Below, piece by piece: positions 8,328 through 16,154 of a DNA stretch of 64,000 nt. Location: positions 1-64,000 of the forward strand of contig CAKVAF010000007.1 in NCBI GenBank assembly GCA_934718785.1. The letters run 5' to 3'. This stretch comes from an uncultured Campylobacter sp. (GTDB lineage: Bacteria > Campylobacterota > Campylobacteria > Campylobacterales > Campylobacteraceae). The number at the start of each line of letters is the position of its first letter. Position 1 is the first letter of the stretch. The notes below the pieces were generated by a model. It did no database searches, was not told the DNA's origin, and saw nothing but the letters and a program-made list of their open reading frames with translations. The position numbers and the translations under genes are program-made.

Positions 8328-9459
8328 TTTTTTATTTTTAGAGATTTTTAAAAGCCTAATTCACTCTTTTAATAGAGTTTTTACTATTATTTTGGCTATT
8401 TTTATCGCCACGAGTGTGAGCGGGGCTTTTTTAAATATTTATTTTGATTTAGAAAACAAATTCTCACACGAGCTTAAGGCTTATGGGGCAAATCTTACCA
8501 TTTCGCCTTTAAAGGGCAATCTAATCTCAAATGATGAGTTTTTGAAAATCGAAAAAGAGCTTGGTCAAAAGGGTGTTACGCCTTATTTATATGAGTTTTT
8601 TAATGTTGATGGAAATGATGCTTTAGTGCTTGGCACGAATTTTAGCTCACTTAAAATCACAAAGCCCTTTATCGAAAGCGTGCAAGGAAGCTTTTCGCTG
8701 AGTGATTTTAAAGATAATTCAGCCTTTGTGGGCTATGATTTGGCTTTAAAAATGATCAGTGGCAACAAGCAGCTAAGCCTTAAAAGCCTTATAAATAAAG
8801 AAATTCAAGTCTTTAATGCAAACAGCGGCAAAAGCACAAAACTAGTCATTAAAGGCGTGATAAGAAGTTCTGATGAGCTTGATAGCTTGCTTTTAGCGCC
8901 TTTAAATGTAGTGCAGGATTTAAGCGGGGAATTGGGTGTTAATTACGCTTATGCTTTGGTTTATGGAAACTTTGATGAAGTGAGCGCTAAGGCGAGCAGC
9001 TTAAGTGATGATAAAACGAGTTTAAAGCCTATTTCATCGATATCTTTAAGTGAATCTTTGGTGCTAAATAAGCTTAAAGCTTTGATGTTTTTAATCATTC
9101 TAGTTGTTTTAATCATCTCAAGCACAAGCGTCAATACCACACTTAGCGCCATTATTTTAGCGCGTAAAAAAGAAATTGCTCTGCATTTAGCCTTAGGAGC
9201 GAAAAAAAGTGATGTGATAAAGCTTTTTGGGCTTGAATGTTTGGTGCTTACGGTATTTGCTTCTATTTTAGGCATTGCTTTTGGCTATGTTTTGGCAAAT
9301 ATTTTTGGTAAATTAGTTTTTGACTCAAGCATTGATTTTAGATTTTTAGCTGCGTTTATCGCCTTTTTACTGAGCCTAGTTTTTGCGTTTATCGCAAGTA
9401 TTATTCCTATTAAAAAGGCTTTAAAAATCAATGTTTGTGAAAATTTGAAAGGTGAGTGA
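8317..9459 (+). CDS. Second ABC transporter permease, MacB/FtsX type (P19 system)
   Basis: I place the start at ATG 8317, giving 380 residues that begin MGNNFLFLEIFKSL. It overlaps the previous gene by 11 bases. The layout repeats that of its neighbour: one N-terminal membrane segment, a periplasmic domain, three C-terminal membrane segments, and the coupling motif ARKKEIALHLALGAKKSDVI near residue 290. It corresponds to Cj1662 and probably forms a heterodimer with the preceding permease. The stop TGA overlaps the ATG of the ATPase gene. Confidence 0.87.
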   Translation: MGNNFLFLEIFKSLIHSFNRVFTIILAIFIATSVSGAFLNIYFDLENKFSHELKAYGANLTISPLKGNLISNDEFLKIEKELGQKGVTPYLYEFFNVDGNDALVLGTNFSSLKITKPFIESVQGSFSLSDFKDNSAFVGYDLALKMISGNKQLSLKSLINKEIQVFNANSGKSTKLVIKGVIRSSDELDSLLLAPLNVVQDLSGELGVNYAYALVYGNFDEVSAKASSLSDDKTSLKPISSISLSESLVLNKLKALMFLIILVVLIISSTSVNTTLSAIILARKKEIALHLALGAKKSDVIKLFGLECLVLTVFASILGIAFGYVLANIFGKLVFDSSIDFRFLAAFIAFLLSLVFAFIASIIPIKKALKINVCENLKGE

Positions 9460-10109
9460 TGAAAGAAATTATCAAATTAGAGCATATTTACAAAATTTTT
9501 GGCGATGTCAAGGCTTTACAAGACATTAATTTAAGTGTGCAAAAGGGCGAGTGGCTCGCTATTATGGGACCTAGCGGTAGTGGTAAATCCACACTTTTAA
9601 ACATCCTTTCTTTAATGGATGAGCAAAGCAGCGGCAATTATTTTTTAGACTCTTTGAATGTCAGTGAGCTTAACGAAGATGAAAAGGTCAAAATCCGTCG
9701 TGAAAAAATCGGGCTCATCTTCCAGCAATTTCATCTTATCCCTTATCTTAGCGCGATTGAAAATGTAATGCTCGCACAGTATTATCACTCAAGTATTGAT
9801 GAAGCGGACGCTAAAGCTGTGCTTGAAAAAGTGGGACTTGCACACCGCCTAAGCCACTTACCAAGCCAGATGAGTGGGGGAGAGCAACAAAGACTATGTA
9901 TCGCTAGAGCTTTAATTAACGATCCTGAGCTGCTTTTAGCTGATGAGCCTACAGGCAATCTCGATGAAGCTAATGAACAAATCGTGCTTGGCATTTTTAA
10001 AACACTCAAGCAAGAAGGCAAAACAATAGTTCTCATCACACACAATGAAAGCCTAGGCAAAGAAGCTGATAGGATGAAAATTCTACATTATGGCAAATTT
10101 AAAAGCTGA
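9459..10109 (+). CDS. ABC transporter ATP-binding protein, MacB/LolD type (P19 system)
   Basis: The 216-residue ATPase has Walker A GPSGSGKST (about 36-44), the signature MSGGEQQR, Walker B LLLADEPTGNLDE and a switch His in VLITHNE. The LADEPTGNLD form is typical of the MacB/LolD class, which fits the FtsX-type permeases upstream. A GTG codon three bases earlier is possible, but the ATG at 9459 overlaps the upstream TGA and is the better start. It corresponds to Cj1663. The thioredoxin genes that follow it in C. jejuni are not present here. It ends convergently with rimM. Confidence 0.9.
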   Translation: MKEIIKLEHIYKIFGDVKALQDINLSVQKGEWLAIMGPSGSGKSTLLNILSLMDEQSSGNYFLDSLNVSELNEDEKVKIRREKIGLIFQQFHLIPYLSAIENVMLAQYYHSSIDEADAKAVLEKVGLAHRLSHLPSQMSGGEQQRLCIARALINDPELLLADEPTGNLDEANEQIVLGIFKTLKQEGKTIVLITHNESLGKEADRMKILHYGKFKS

Positions 10110-10198
10110 ATTCAGCCTTTAAATTTTTGTTGATTTATAAATTTCAAACTGAGACAATTTTAAAATAAATTTATAACTAAATTTTTAAATTTGTAATT

Positions 10199-10798
10199 TT
10201 ATTTCAAACTCTCAAGCAAAGTCAAAGCATTTTGGCTATAAATTTCTTTATTTTGAGTGTTAATTTTTTGTATATAAAAATCTGCGTAAGGCAGATAAAA
10301 CTCTTTAGCAAAGCCTTTTTTAACAAGGCTTTCATCTGTTTTTACAAGCAGTAAATAAGAAGCTGAAGTTTCTAAAATATCCTTGATTTTACCTAGTAAT
10401 AAGGGGCTTTTTTCATTTGATGAATCATTTTGTTCTAAGCTTAAATTTTTATCGTTTTTAATAAGGTGTTTAACGCTACTTTCAAAGACCTTGCAGCCTA
10501 AAATATCAAAATAAAAATACTCGCCTTTTTTAAGATTGCATTCTTTTCTGGTGGCTTCTTCGCTTTTAAAAAGTGTTTTGTTTGTAAGAGTTTTGGCAAG
10601 CTCGATGCTTTCAAAGCCCTCGATTAAAAGGCTTGAGCTTTGTTTATCCACAGCTTTAAGGGTGTAAATTTCGCCGTTTTCACCTAAAAACTTGGCCCCT
10701 TTTTTAAACTGAGAAGGAAAATCGCTCAAATCAAAAAAACGCACAAAGCCCTTTAAACCCACACTTTTACCGAGCTTTGCGACTGCAAGCTTATTCAT
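10199..10798 (-). CDS. rimM: Ribosome maturation factor RimM
   Basis: The 199-residue product begins MNKLAVAKLGKSVGLKGFVR, the RimM N-terminal pattern. It binds S19 and assists 30S head maturation. A C-terminal PRC-barrel segment is visible near KEFYLPYADFYI. An Asn/Ser/Lys-rich insert near residues 110-130 makes it slightly longer than many relatives. It overlaps the KH gene by 8 bases. In C. jejuni trmD and rplS follow; here the next gene in that direction is the convergent P19-system ATPase, so the operon has been cut after rimM. Confidence 0.9.
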   Translation of the reverse strand: MNKLAVAKLGKSVGLKGFVRFFDLSDFPSQFKKGAKFLGENGEIYTLKAVDKQSSSLLIEGFESIELAKTLTNKTLFKSEEATRKECNLKKGEYFYFDILGCKVFESSVKHLIKNDKNLSLEQNDSSNEKSPLLLGKIKDILETSASYLLLVKTDESLVKKGFAKEFYLPYADFYIQKINTQNKEIYSQNALTLLESLK

Positions 10799-11036
10799 CT
10801 ATGCTTTGAACGCTCACTCTATAACTCGTGCTGTCCTTGCTTTTGCAAGCACCAATGACCGTTTTTATAGCAGAAATCATCTTGCCATTTTTACCTATAA
10901 GCTTGCCTGTGTCTATTTTATCGGCGTAGATGATGATTTCTGCGAAGTCTTTGTCTAAATCTACGCGTTTGGTGCTGATTTTTTCAGGAAAATCAGCGAT
11001 AAGTTTGGCATAAGTTTTTAAAAACTCTTCGACCAT
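10791..11036 (-). CDS. KH-domain RNA-binding protein (KhpA-like)
   Basis: This is an 81-residue protein with a single KH domain. The GxxG loop appears as IGKNGKMISAIKTVIGA near residues 43-59. KhpA-type proteins lie between rpsP and rimM in many bacteria and bind RNA, with links to ribosome assembly and cell division. It starts 8 bases after the rpsP stop and overlaps rimM by 8 bases, so it is part of the ffh-rpsP-rimM operon. Confidence 0.9.
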   Translation of the reverse strand: MVEEFLKTYAKLIADFPEKISTKRVDLDKDFAEIIIYADKIDTGKLIGKNGKMISAIKTVIGACKSKDSTSYRVSVQSIDE

Positions 11037-11044
11037 AAAAGCCC

Positions 11045-11272
11045 TTATTTGCTAGTGATTGAAGCGACTTTATCGCTGAGTTTTGCACCCACGCTTTTCC
11101 AGTATTTAAGTCTTTCAGCATCAAATTTAATCACTTCAGGCTCGACCATAGGATTGTAATAACCTATGCTTTCTATCCACGCCCCATCGCGTCTTTTGCG
11201 GCTATCAGTTACCACGATTCTATAAAAAGGGCGTTTTTTGCGTCCCATTCTTGTAAGTCTTATAACTGTCAT
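11045..11272 (-). CDS. rpsP: 30S ribosomal protein S16
   Basis: The 75-residue product begins [20 protein letters not shown] and contains [19 protein letters not shown], both diagnostic of S16. The length is normal. A strong RBS (AAGGAGAAAA on the minus strand) precedes the ATG. It lies 55 bases after ffh and is read with it. Confidence 0.98.
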   Translation of the reverse strand: MTVIRLTRMGRKKRPFYRIVVTDSRKRRDGAWIESIGYYNPMVEPEVIKFDAERLKYWKSVGAKLSDKVASITSK

Positions 11273-11327
11273 TTTTTCTCCTTGAGTTAAGTTTTAATTC
11301 TAAGCACTGAATGCCTATAAGTAAAGC

Positions 11328-12659
11328 TTAAAAGGCTTTTTTGTTTTGATTCATCATTGATAAAAAGCTGTCCATTCCTTTTTTACCTGAGAATTTTTTG
11401 GCTAATTTTGCTGCATTTTCAAACTGCTTTAAAAAGCGATTCACTTCCATTTGAGAAAGCCCCGCACCCGCTGCTATGCGCCTTTTGCGCGTGTTATTTA
11501 AAAGACTTGGCTGGGCGCGCTCTTTTGGCGTCATCGAGCTTATCATCGCTTTTATATGAAGCATTTGAGCTGAGTTTTCAAAGTCTAAATCTTTAATTTG
11601 TGAGGCTAAATTTCCCATTCCAGGTATCATAGCGATTAAAGATTTCATTGAGCCAAGCTTGCTTAAACTTTGCATTTGCGCTAGAAAATCATCAAAATTA
11701 AACTCGCCCTTTTTAATCTTTTGCGTGATTTTTTTAGCCTCTTTTTCATCGATAACGGCCGCAGTTTTTTCGGCTAAAGTGGCTAAATCTCCCTCGCCCA
11801 TAATGCGCCCTACAATGCGCTCAGGCACAAAGCTTTCAAAATCAGCGACTTTTTCGCCTGTGCCTATAAATCTTAAAGGCACATGGGTTTGATAGGCTAT
11901 GCCAAGTGCCACGCCGCCTTTAGTGTCTGCGTCAAATTTAGACAAAATCACGCCTGTGAGATTTAAGGCTTCATTAAAGCTCATCGCTGTTTTTACCGCG
12001 TCTTGCCCACTCATCGCATCAGCGACATAAAAAATTTCATCAGGCTTTATCTCGCTTTTTATAGCCTTAAGCTCGTTCATCAAGGTTTCATCGATGGCTA
12101 AACGTCCCGCAGTATCTACAAGCAAAACATCATAACTCTCAGCCTTTTTCAAGGCTTCTTTTGCGACTATGAGAGGATTTTTTTCATTTTCAAGGTAAAA
12201 AAGCTCAAAATTATTTGCCGCACAAAGTTGTTTTAACTGCTCTACTGCTGCAAGGCGCTGCAAATCACAAGCAGCGATTAAAACGCGCTTGTTGCGAAGC
12301 TTGAGATAATTAGCCAGTTTTGCTGTGCTTGTCGTCTTTCCTCCGCCTTGTAAGCCCACCATAAGCACTATTGTAGGAGGCTTTGGGGCAAAGACAAAGC
12401 CACTTTTATTGCCCCCACTCAGTAAAATCTTTTCTAAATTGCTTCTAATGGCCTGCGTAAAGTGCTTTTGCCCTATGCCTGTGCGCTTTAAATCCTCTTC
12501 TATCAGGCTTAAAAGCTCTTTAACGACCTTGTGATACACATCAGCTTTCAAAAGGGCTTTTTTAAGCACTTCAAGCGCATTTTTCAAAGCCTTTTCATCA
12601 TCGACAAAACGAAGCTTAGAAATAGCACTTTTAAACGACGAGCTGATAGTTTCAAACAC
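11328..12659 (-). CDS. ffh: Signal recognition particle GTPase Ffh
   Basis: The 443-residue protein is the GTPase of the signal recognition particle, which binds 4.5S RNA and targets nascent membrane proteins to FtsY. The N domain is followed by the G domain with GLQGGGKTTSTAKL (about 107-120), DTAGRLAIDE and a TKGG segment (ADTKGGVALG). The methionine-rich M domain occupies the last 140 or so residues. It is the first gene of the ffh-rpsP-khpA-rimM operon. In C. jejuni this block follows the RluA-type gene found here at 50.9 kb; in this genome the two parts are about 38 kb apart and in opposite orientation. Confidence 0.97.
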   Translation of the reverse strand: MFETISSSFKSAISKLRFVDDEKALKNALEVLKKALLKADVYHKVVKELLSLIEEDLKRTGIGQKHFTQAIRSNLEKILLSGGNKSGFVFAPKPPTIVLMVGLQGGGKTTSTAKLANYLKLRNKRVLIAACDLQRLAAVEQLKQLCAANNFELFYLENEKNPLIVAKEALKKAESYDVLLVDTAGRLAIDETLMNELKAIKSEIKPDEIFYVADAMSGQDAVKTAMSFNEALNLTGVILSKFDADTKGGVALGIAYQTHVPLRFIGTGEKVADFESFVPERIVGRIMGEGDLATLAEKTAAVIDEKEAKKITQKIKKGEFNFDDFLAQMQSLSKLGSMKSLIAMIPGMGNLASQIKDLDFENSAQMLHIKAMISSMTPKERAQPSLLNNTRKRRIAAGAGLSQMEVNRFLKQFENAAKLAKKFSGKKGMDSFLSMMNQNKKAF

Positions 12660-12859
12660 TTTTAAACCTTTCTTTAAATTGACTTGAATTTCTTTTTCAA
12701 AGACGATATTTTAGCCAAATTTTGCTTTAAAAGGCTTTAAAGTATAGAAAAAATTTGAAATTTTAATGATATTTTAAGAGATTTTATATTTGCGCCTTTG
12801 CAATAAAAATCAAAGCCAGTAGCCCTTAAATGTGAGATTAGGCGATACTGGCTGAGCTT

Positions 12860-12894
12860 AATTTTAGACATTTTTATTCAAAATGTCTAAAATT
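12860..12894 (-). terminator. Perfect 15-bp inverted repeat at the end of a decayed gene
   Basis: AATTTTAGACATTTT (12860-12874) is the exact reverse complement of 12880-12894, with a 5-base loop. It overlaps the in-frame TAG (12887-12889) that would end the frameshifted gene on the minus strand. It probably terminates transcription of the minus-strand patch from 15.5 kb. It is A/T-rich and could work in both directions. Confidence 0.65.
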
Positions 12895-13549
12895 TATATG
12901 AAGCAAGCTTAAACTCGCCCAATTCATCATCCGTATTATATCCATAGTTAAAGGCGATATTTTCGATATCTATACCATTGTCTGCATCTATGTTTGCTAT
13001 CTCGCCCAAAGTGCGAAGACCAAAAATCCTAGTTCGTTGCCTGTATCATAACCTGCTATAAGATTATACGCTTTGAGATTTTTTAAATTTAAATGATACT
13101 CAGGGACTATCCACGAAGTCTCTTCGATGTCCATATTGGGTAAGAACGCAGATAAAGGCATTTTTCCGGGAAATTGCTTGAGATAAAATTCTTTACCCGT
13201 GCTTGGATTAGTCACTGTAAGGGCTAGGTTGTTTGGTTTTTGTAATTTTCTCTCATACAAAAAATTACCCGGCTTTTCTTGCCAAAATCTTATAGATTCT
13301 GCTCTTTGATCCGGGCAAAAACCTATACTCAGCTTAATGGCTTTTCCTTGGTGCTGCAAGATAAATTCCCAAGTTTTGTTATAATCAGCCTCACTTTGCA
13401 GGATAAATTCTGCTTCATTAACCTTTTTTCTTTTGTAAATTGAACAAATCAGGGAAAAACACCGCGACAACGCCCAAAGCCGCCGCGATGAAACTTATAA
13501 TCGAGCCGATGATGATTCTAGGTTTAAAGATTTTTTTGTCATTTTGCAT
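12887..13549 (-). pseudogene. Frameshifted single-pass membrane protein, function unknown
   Basis: The start with a good RBS (AGGAG, on the minus strand) is ATG 13549. It reads 43 residues beginning MQNDKKIFKPRIIIGSIISF, with one membrane segment, and stops at 13418. The remainder is open in another frame (from about 13430 to 12997, containing NEAEFILQSEADYNK and AYNLIAGYDTGNELG). After a second shift near 13020 a third frame (LRTLGEIANIDADNG to ELGEFKLASYKF) runs to TAG at 12887. Joined, these give about 220 residues. The first shift lies in an A-rich run (AAAAGAAAAAAGG on the minus strand), the second at a run of five Ts. The pieces join smoothly, so this is a recently broken gene or a sequencing error. 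No family recognised. Confidence 0.65.
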
Positions 13550-13578
13550 TTTGAACTCCTTGTTTAAATTTTTAATTT

Positions 13579-14187
13579 TCAATAACTATTGAATTTATAG
13601 GTAACTTCTTCGCCATTTACACTGAGCGTAACTTCTAAAATTTTGCTCTTGGGGCAACTTTGCGGGATAGAATAATAATCCCCAAAAGGTATTTGCTTTG
13701 TTGGAAATAATGGATCAAACAAAGCCTTTGACACTTCATCAAGGTTTTGATACTCTTGCTTGCTGATAGCAGTATCTAGCATAAGCGTCTTGCCATTAGC
13801 ATTTTTAAATTGCTTCTTTCCAAGCCACATTAGAGTATAAGCGGCAATTTCATTAGGCTTAATGCCTAAATGCTTTGTCATATACTCATCATATTGTTTT
13901 TCGCTACGCATAACATAATCATAAGGTATAACGCAGTTGCCGCGGTTAATCACAACCTTTTCTACGACTGTGCCATTGTCTTGAGATTGTATTTTAATGC
14001 TCGTAAAGGTCTGATTGAAGAGATTTTGTCTTGTTTCAAGGCTTACTAAAGGCTTTTCAACAGACTTTCTAACCGAGTTTTTGGCGCCATTATCTATATT
14101 TTCACTCTCGCCACAAGCGGCAAAAAGCCCTAAAAATAGCACCATAAAAAGTGTTAAAACACTTTTTTGAAATTTGGGTTTTTTCAT
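13579..14187 (-). CDS. Putative lipoprotein, function unknown
   Basis: The 202-residue product has a positively charged start (MKKPKFQKS), a hydrophobic stretch and a lipobox LFAAC with Cys near residue 25, so it should be a membrane-anchored lipoprotein. The mature part has two further cysteines (NRGNCVIPYDY, SIPQSCPKS) that could form a disulfide. I recognise no domain. It has an ATG with RBS AAAGGAG on the minus strand. It lies between two genes of the same strand that are also unknown, one of them frameshifted, which suggests a small strain-variable patch. Confidence 0.75.
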   Translation of the reverse strand: MKKPKFQKSVLTLFMVLFLGLFAACGESENIDNGAKNSVRKSVEKPLVSLETRQNLFNQTFTSIKIQSQDNGTVVEKVVINRGNCVIPYDYVMRSEKQYDEYMTKHLGIKPNEIAAYTLMWLGKKQFKNANGKTLMLDTAISKQEYQNLDEVSKALFDPLFPTKQIPFGDYYSIPQSCPKSKILEVTLSVNGEEVTYKFNSY

Positions 14188-14226
14188 TTTTACTCCTTTT
14201 GAATTTTTTAAAATTAATTATTAAAT

Positions 14227-14823
14227 TTAACTCAAGCTAGATAAACTCCTTTCATTTTTTCCAAGTGTCCATAAAAAGCGGTCAATTGTCCTGTAATTAA
14301 ACTCTTCAAATTTAAAAAACTTTTGAAACGTATCAATCACACTCACTAAATTTGCATAATCTTTTAAAAAATTTGTGCTGATTTTAGAGTTGTAGAAGTT
14401 GAATTTATTATTAAATTCTTTCAGCTTCTCATCCACTAAGCTGCCATAAATGGGAAATTTATCCCTATTATGCAGGCTGCAGTATTTGCTCGCAAAGGAG
14501 TAAAACCTTTTCTTTGAAAGCTCTTGACTTTTTTCGGCAATTTCATTTACAAGCTCTAAATTGCCTTTTTCAAGCCTTTTATCAAAATCCTTGCAAGAGT
14601 GTATGAACTCAGCGATTTCTAGCCTTATTTTAGCGCTTTTTATGTTGGTGCTATAAAGCGTATTAGGAAGTGTAACCTTAAGAAACACAGCGTTTAAATT
14701 GTCATTTTTAGGATAGAGATTCATCAGCCATTTATCAAAAAATTCATCCTCAAACTCATAATGTTTTTCGGGGTATTCACTGATGATTTCTTTTACATAT
14801 TCAACACTTGGTTTTTGTAGCAT
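14227..14823 (-). CDS. Hypothetical cytoplasmic protein
   Basis: The 198-residue product has no signal peptide or membrane segment and is rich in Lys, Glu, Phe and Asn. The segment SFASKYCSLHNRDKFPIYGS (about 107-126) resembles a motif I have seen in uncharacterised proteins linked loosely to helix-hairpin-helix DNA glycosylase folds, but I cannot assign a function. The C-terminus has TIDRFLWTLGKNE, also typical of that uncharacterised group. It has a Shine-Dalgarno-like AAAGGAATG context on the minus strand. Confidence 0.65.
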   Translation of the reverse strand: MLQKPSVEYVKEIISEYPEKHYEFEDEFFDKWLMNLYPKNDNLNAVFLKVTLPNTLYSTNIKSAKIRLEIAEFIHSCKDFDKRLEKGNLELVNEIAEKSQELSKKRFYSFASKYCSLHNRDKFPIYGSLVDEKLKEFNNKFNFYNSKISTNFLKDYANLVSVIDTFQKFFKFEEFNYRTIDRFLWTLGKNERSLSSLS

Positions 14824-14940
14824 TTCATTCCTTTAAAATAAAAGGGCTATAAAAGCCCCTGAAATTAAATTTTTAACTTGATTTTTCATTTTTTTTTCCT
14901 TTTTTGAAATTTGATTGTTTTTCTTCTTCACGCTTTGTTT

Positions 14941-15482
14941 TTAGGCATTATCAATGACTTGAATGACTTTTTCGTAGTTTTTGCGGCGCAGTTTTCTACC
15001 CACTAAAAACAAATTCAAAAACCACCAAATCCACATAATGCCCGCAAAAATAAACATCAAGGCTGTATATACGCCCGTTTGCTCTGAGAACTCAGGCTCT
15101 GAACTAGGCTCAGAAAATGTGTAATCACGCCCTTGCTCGTAGGCTTTTGCAGCTTGTTCTAGCTCTCTTTGAAACTGAGTGGCATTGCCTTCAATTTGAC
15201 TTACCGCATCGCCCATCGCGCTAAAAATCGAAACCACAGAAAAGATGATATAAGCGATTAAAACAAGCAGGTGCAAAAAGCCTAAAAGCTTATCGCCGAT
15301 TAAAAATCGACCCACGCCAAAATCCCCAAACAAAAAGCTTCCAACCCAAAACACTACGCTAGGACTTCTTAAACCAAGCATTCCAATTTGCGAGCTGACA
15401 TTTTACAGCTTTTCATTACTGAGTTTAGAGCGTCTTTTGGCAACTTGTCCGCAATGGTGAGTATGGTTAAATTTGCGTCCAT
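14941..15482 (-). pseudogene. TM2-domain membrane protein, frameshifted near its N-terminus
   Basis: The intact frame 15381-14941 encodes 146 residues with a TM2-type start (GSFLFGDFGVGRFLIGDKLLG) and three hydrophobic segments. The true start is ATG 15482, behind an AGGAG RBS. It reads MDANLTILTIADKLPKDALN and continues to a premature stop near 15369. One extra A in the run of four As near 15410 (minus strand TGTAAAATG) would join the two frames as SCKNVSSQIGMLGLRSP. TM2 proteins normally have such an N-terminal extension before the membrane hairpin. So it is a single-base deletion, an error in the sequence, or slippage. Function of TM2 proteins here is unknown. Confidence 0.7.
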
Positions 15483-15864
15483 TTTTTCTCCTTTGTTTTG
15501 AAATGAAAAAAAAGCATTCTAGCACAAAAAAACGCAATAGTGAATTTATAGGGCTTTGAGAAAAATCATCTTGTAAAAAAGGGACTTTGAAAGGGATTTT
15601 ATAAAATTTAAAAAATTTTATAAAAATGTGAGAAAATTTTAAAAAGTCTTTGAGAAGTTGAATTTATAGGGATTTAAAAAGTCAAATTTATAGAGATTTT
15701 GAAATCAAATCAATTCAAAAACAGCGGCGAGTTTTAAAATTTAAAGAAATTTAAAAATCCAGTCGAAATTATTTTAAAATTAAATTTGCAATTTTTTAAA
15801 TTTAGTCTTGACAAAAAGATTTGTTTTTGATAAACTTGCGTCCAAAATTTAAAAAGGAGAGCTT
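15483..15864. other. Intergenic region with repeated AATTTATAGGGATTT-like segments and one hairpin element
   Basis: No gene is visible. The motif GAATTTATAGGG occurs near 15541 and 15660, with a variant (AAATTTATAGAG) near 15683. A copy of the CAAAAC/AGCGGC hairpin element lies at 15716-15735 (8-base loop). A candidate promoter for the sulfur island lies downstream: TTGACA at 15808-15813 and a weak -10 (GATAAACT) at 15829-15836. Confidence 0.55.
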
Positions 15865-16014
15865 ATGTTTTTAAAAGCTAGCAAAAGTTTTTTTGTTGTT
15901 TCAAGCTTTTTAAATGCGAATTTAAAAGCGTTTTTAAGCGCTCAAAAAAGCATGTCATCTCACACTCAAGCAAGCCTTTTAAATCTTTCTATGTCATGCT
16001 GCATGCGTGCCTAG
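15865..16014 (+). CDS. Cysteine-type leader peptide of the sulfur island
   Basis: A 49-residue frame starts at ATG 15865, 7 bases after AAGGAGA, and ends MSCCMRA followed by TAG at 16012-16014. Two adjacent TGC cysteine codons lie at 15997-16002. An intrinsic terminator begins 3 bases later and contains the stop codon. This is the layout of a transcription attenuator: a ribosome held at the Cys codons would cover the left arm of the hairpin and let polymerase read on into the sulfur genes. The peptide itself (MFLKASKSFFVVSSFLNANL at its start) is Ser/Phe/Ala-rich and shows no domain. The position upstream of nine sulfur genes makes cysteine control the natural inference. Translation is not proved. 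Confidence 0.65.
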   Translation: MFLKASKSFFVVSSFLNANLKAFLSAQKSMSSHTQASLLNLSMSCCMRA

Positions 16015-16026
16015 CACGCGTTTTTT
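16005..16026 (+). terminator. Attenuator terminator overlapping the leader stop codon
   Basis: GCGTGC (16005-16010) pairs with GCACGC (16014-16019) around the loop CTA, followed by GTTTTTT (16020-16026) and CTTTCT. This is a compact GC-rich hairpin with a T-run in an otherwise AT-rich area. An alternative pairing, AGCATG (15949-15954) with CATGCT (15995-16000), lies inside the leader ORF and could take part in switching. Confidence 0.75.
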
Positions 16027-16154
16027 CTTTCTCAAATTTGATTCATAATCATTGTTTTTAGCTCATGTGGGGCAGTTTTATCAAGTCTTTTAGGACAAAT
16101 TTAAAACAAAAAAGCCCTTGAAAATAGTTTTTTAGAACTTTTAAAGGAGTGGCA

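Noticed and set aside
10101..10130. GCTGAATTCAGC at the end of the P19-system ATPase gene as terminator
   Set aside because: The palindrome has almost no loop and only a weak T-run; a terminator between the convergent genes is likely but not clearly this one.
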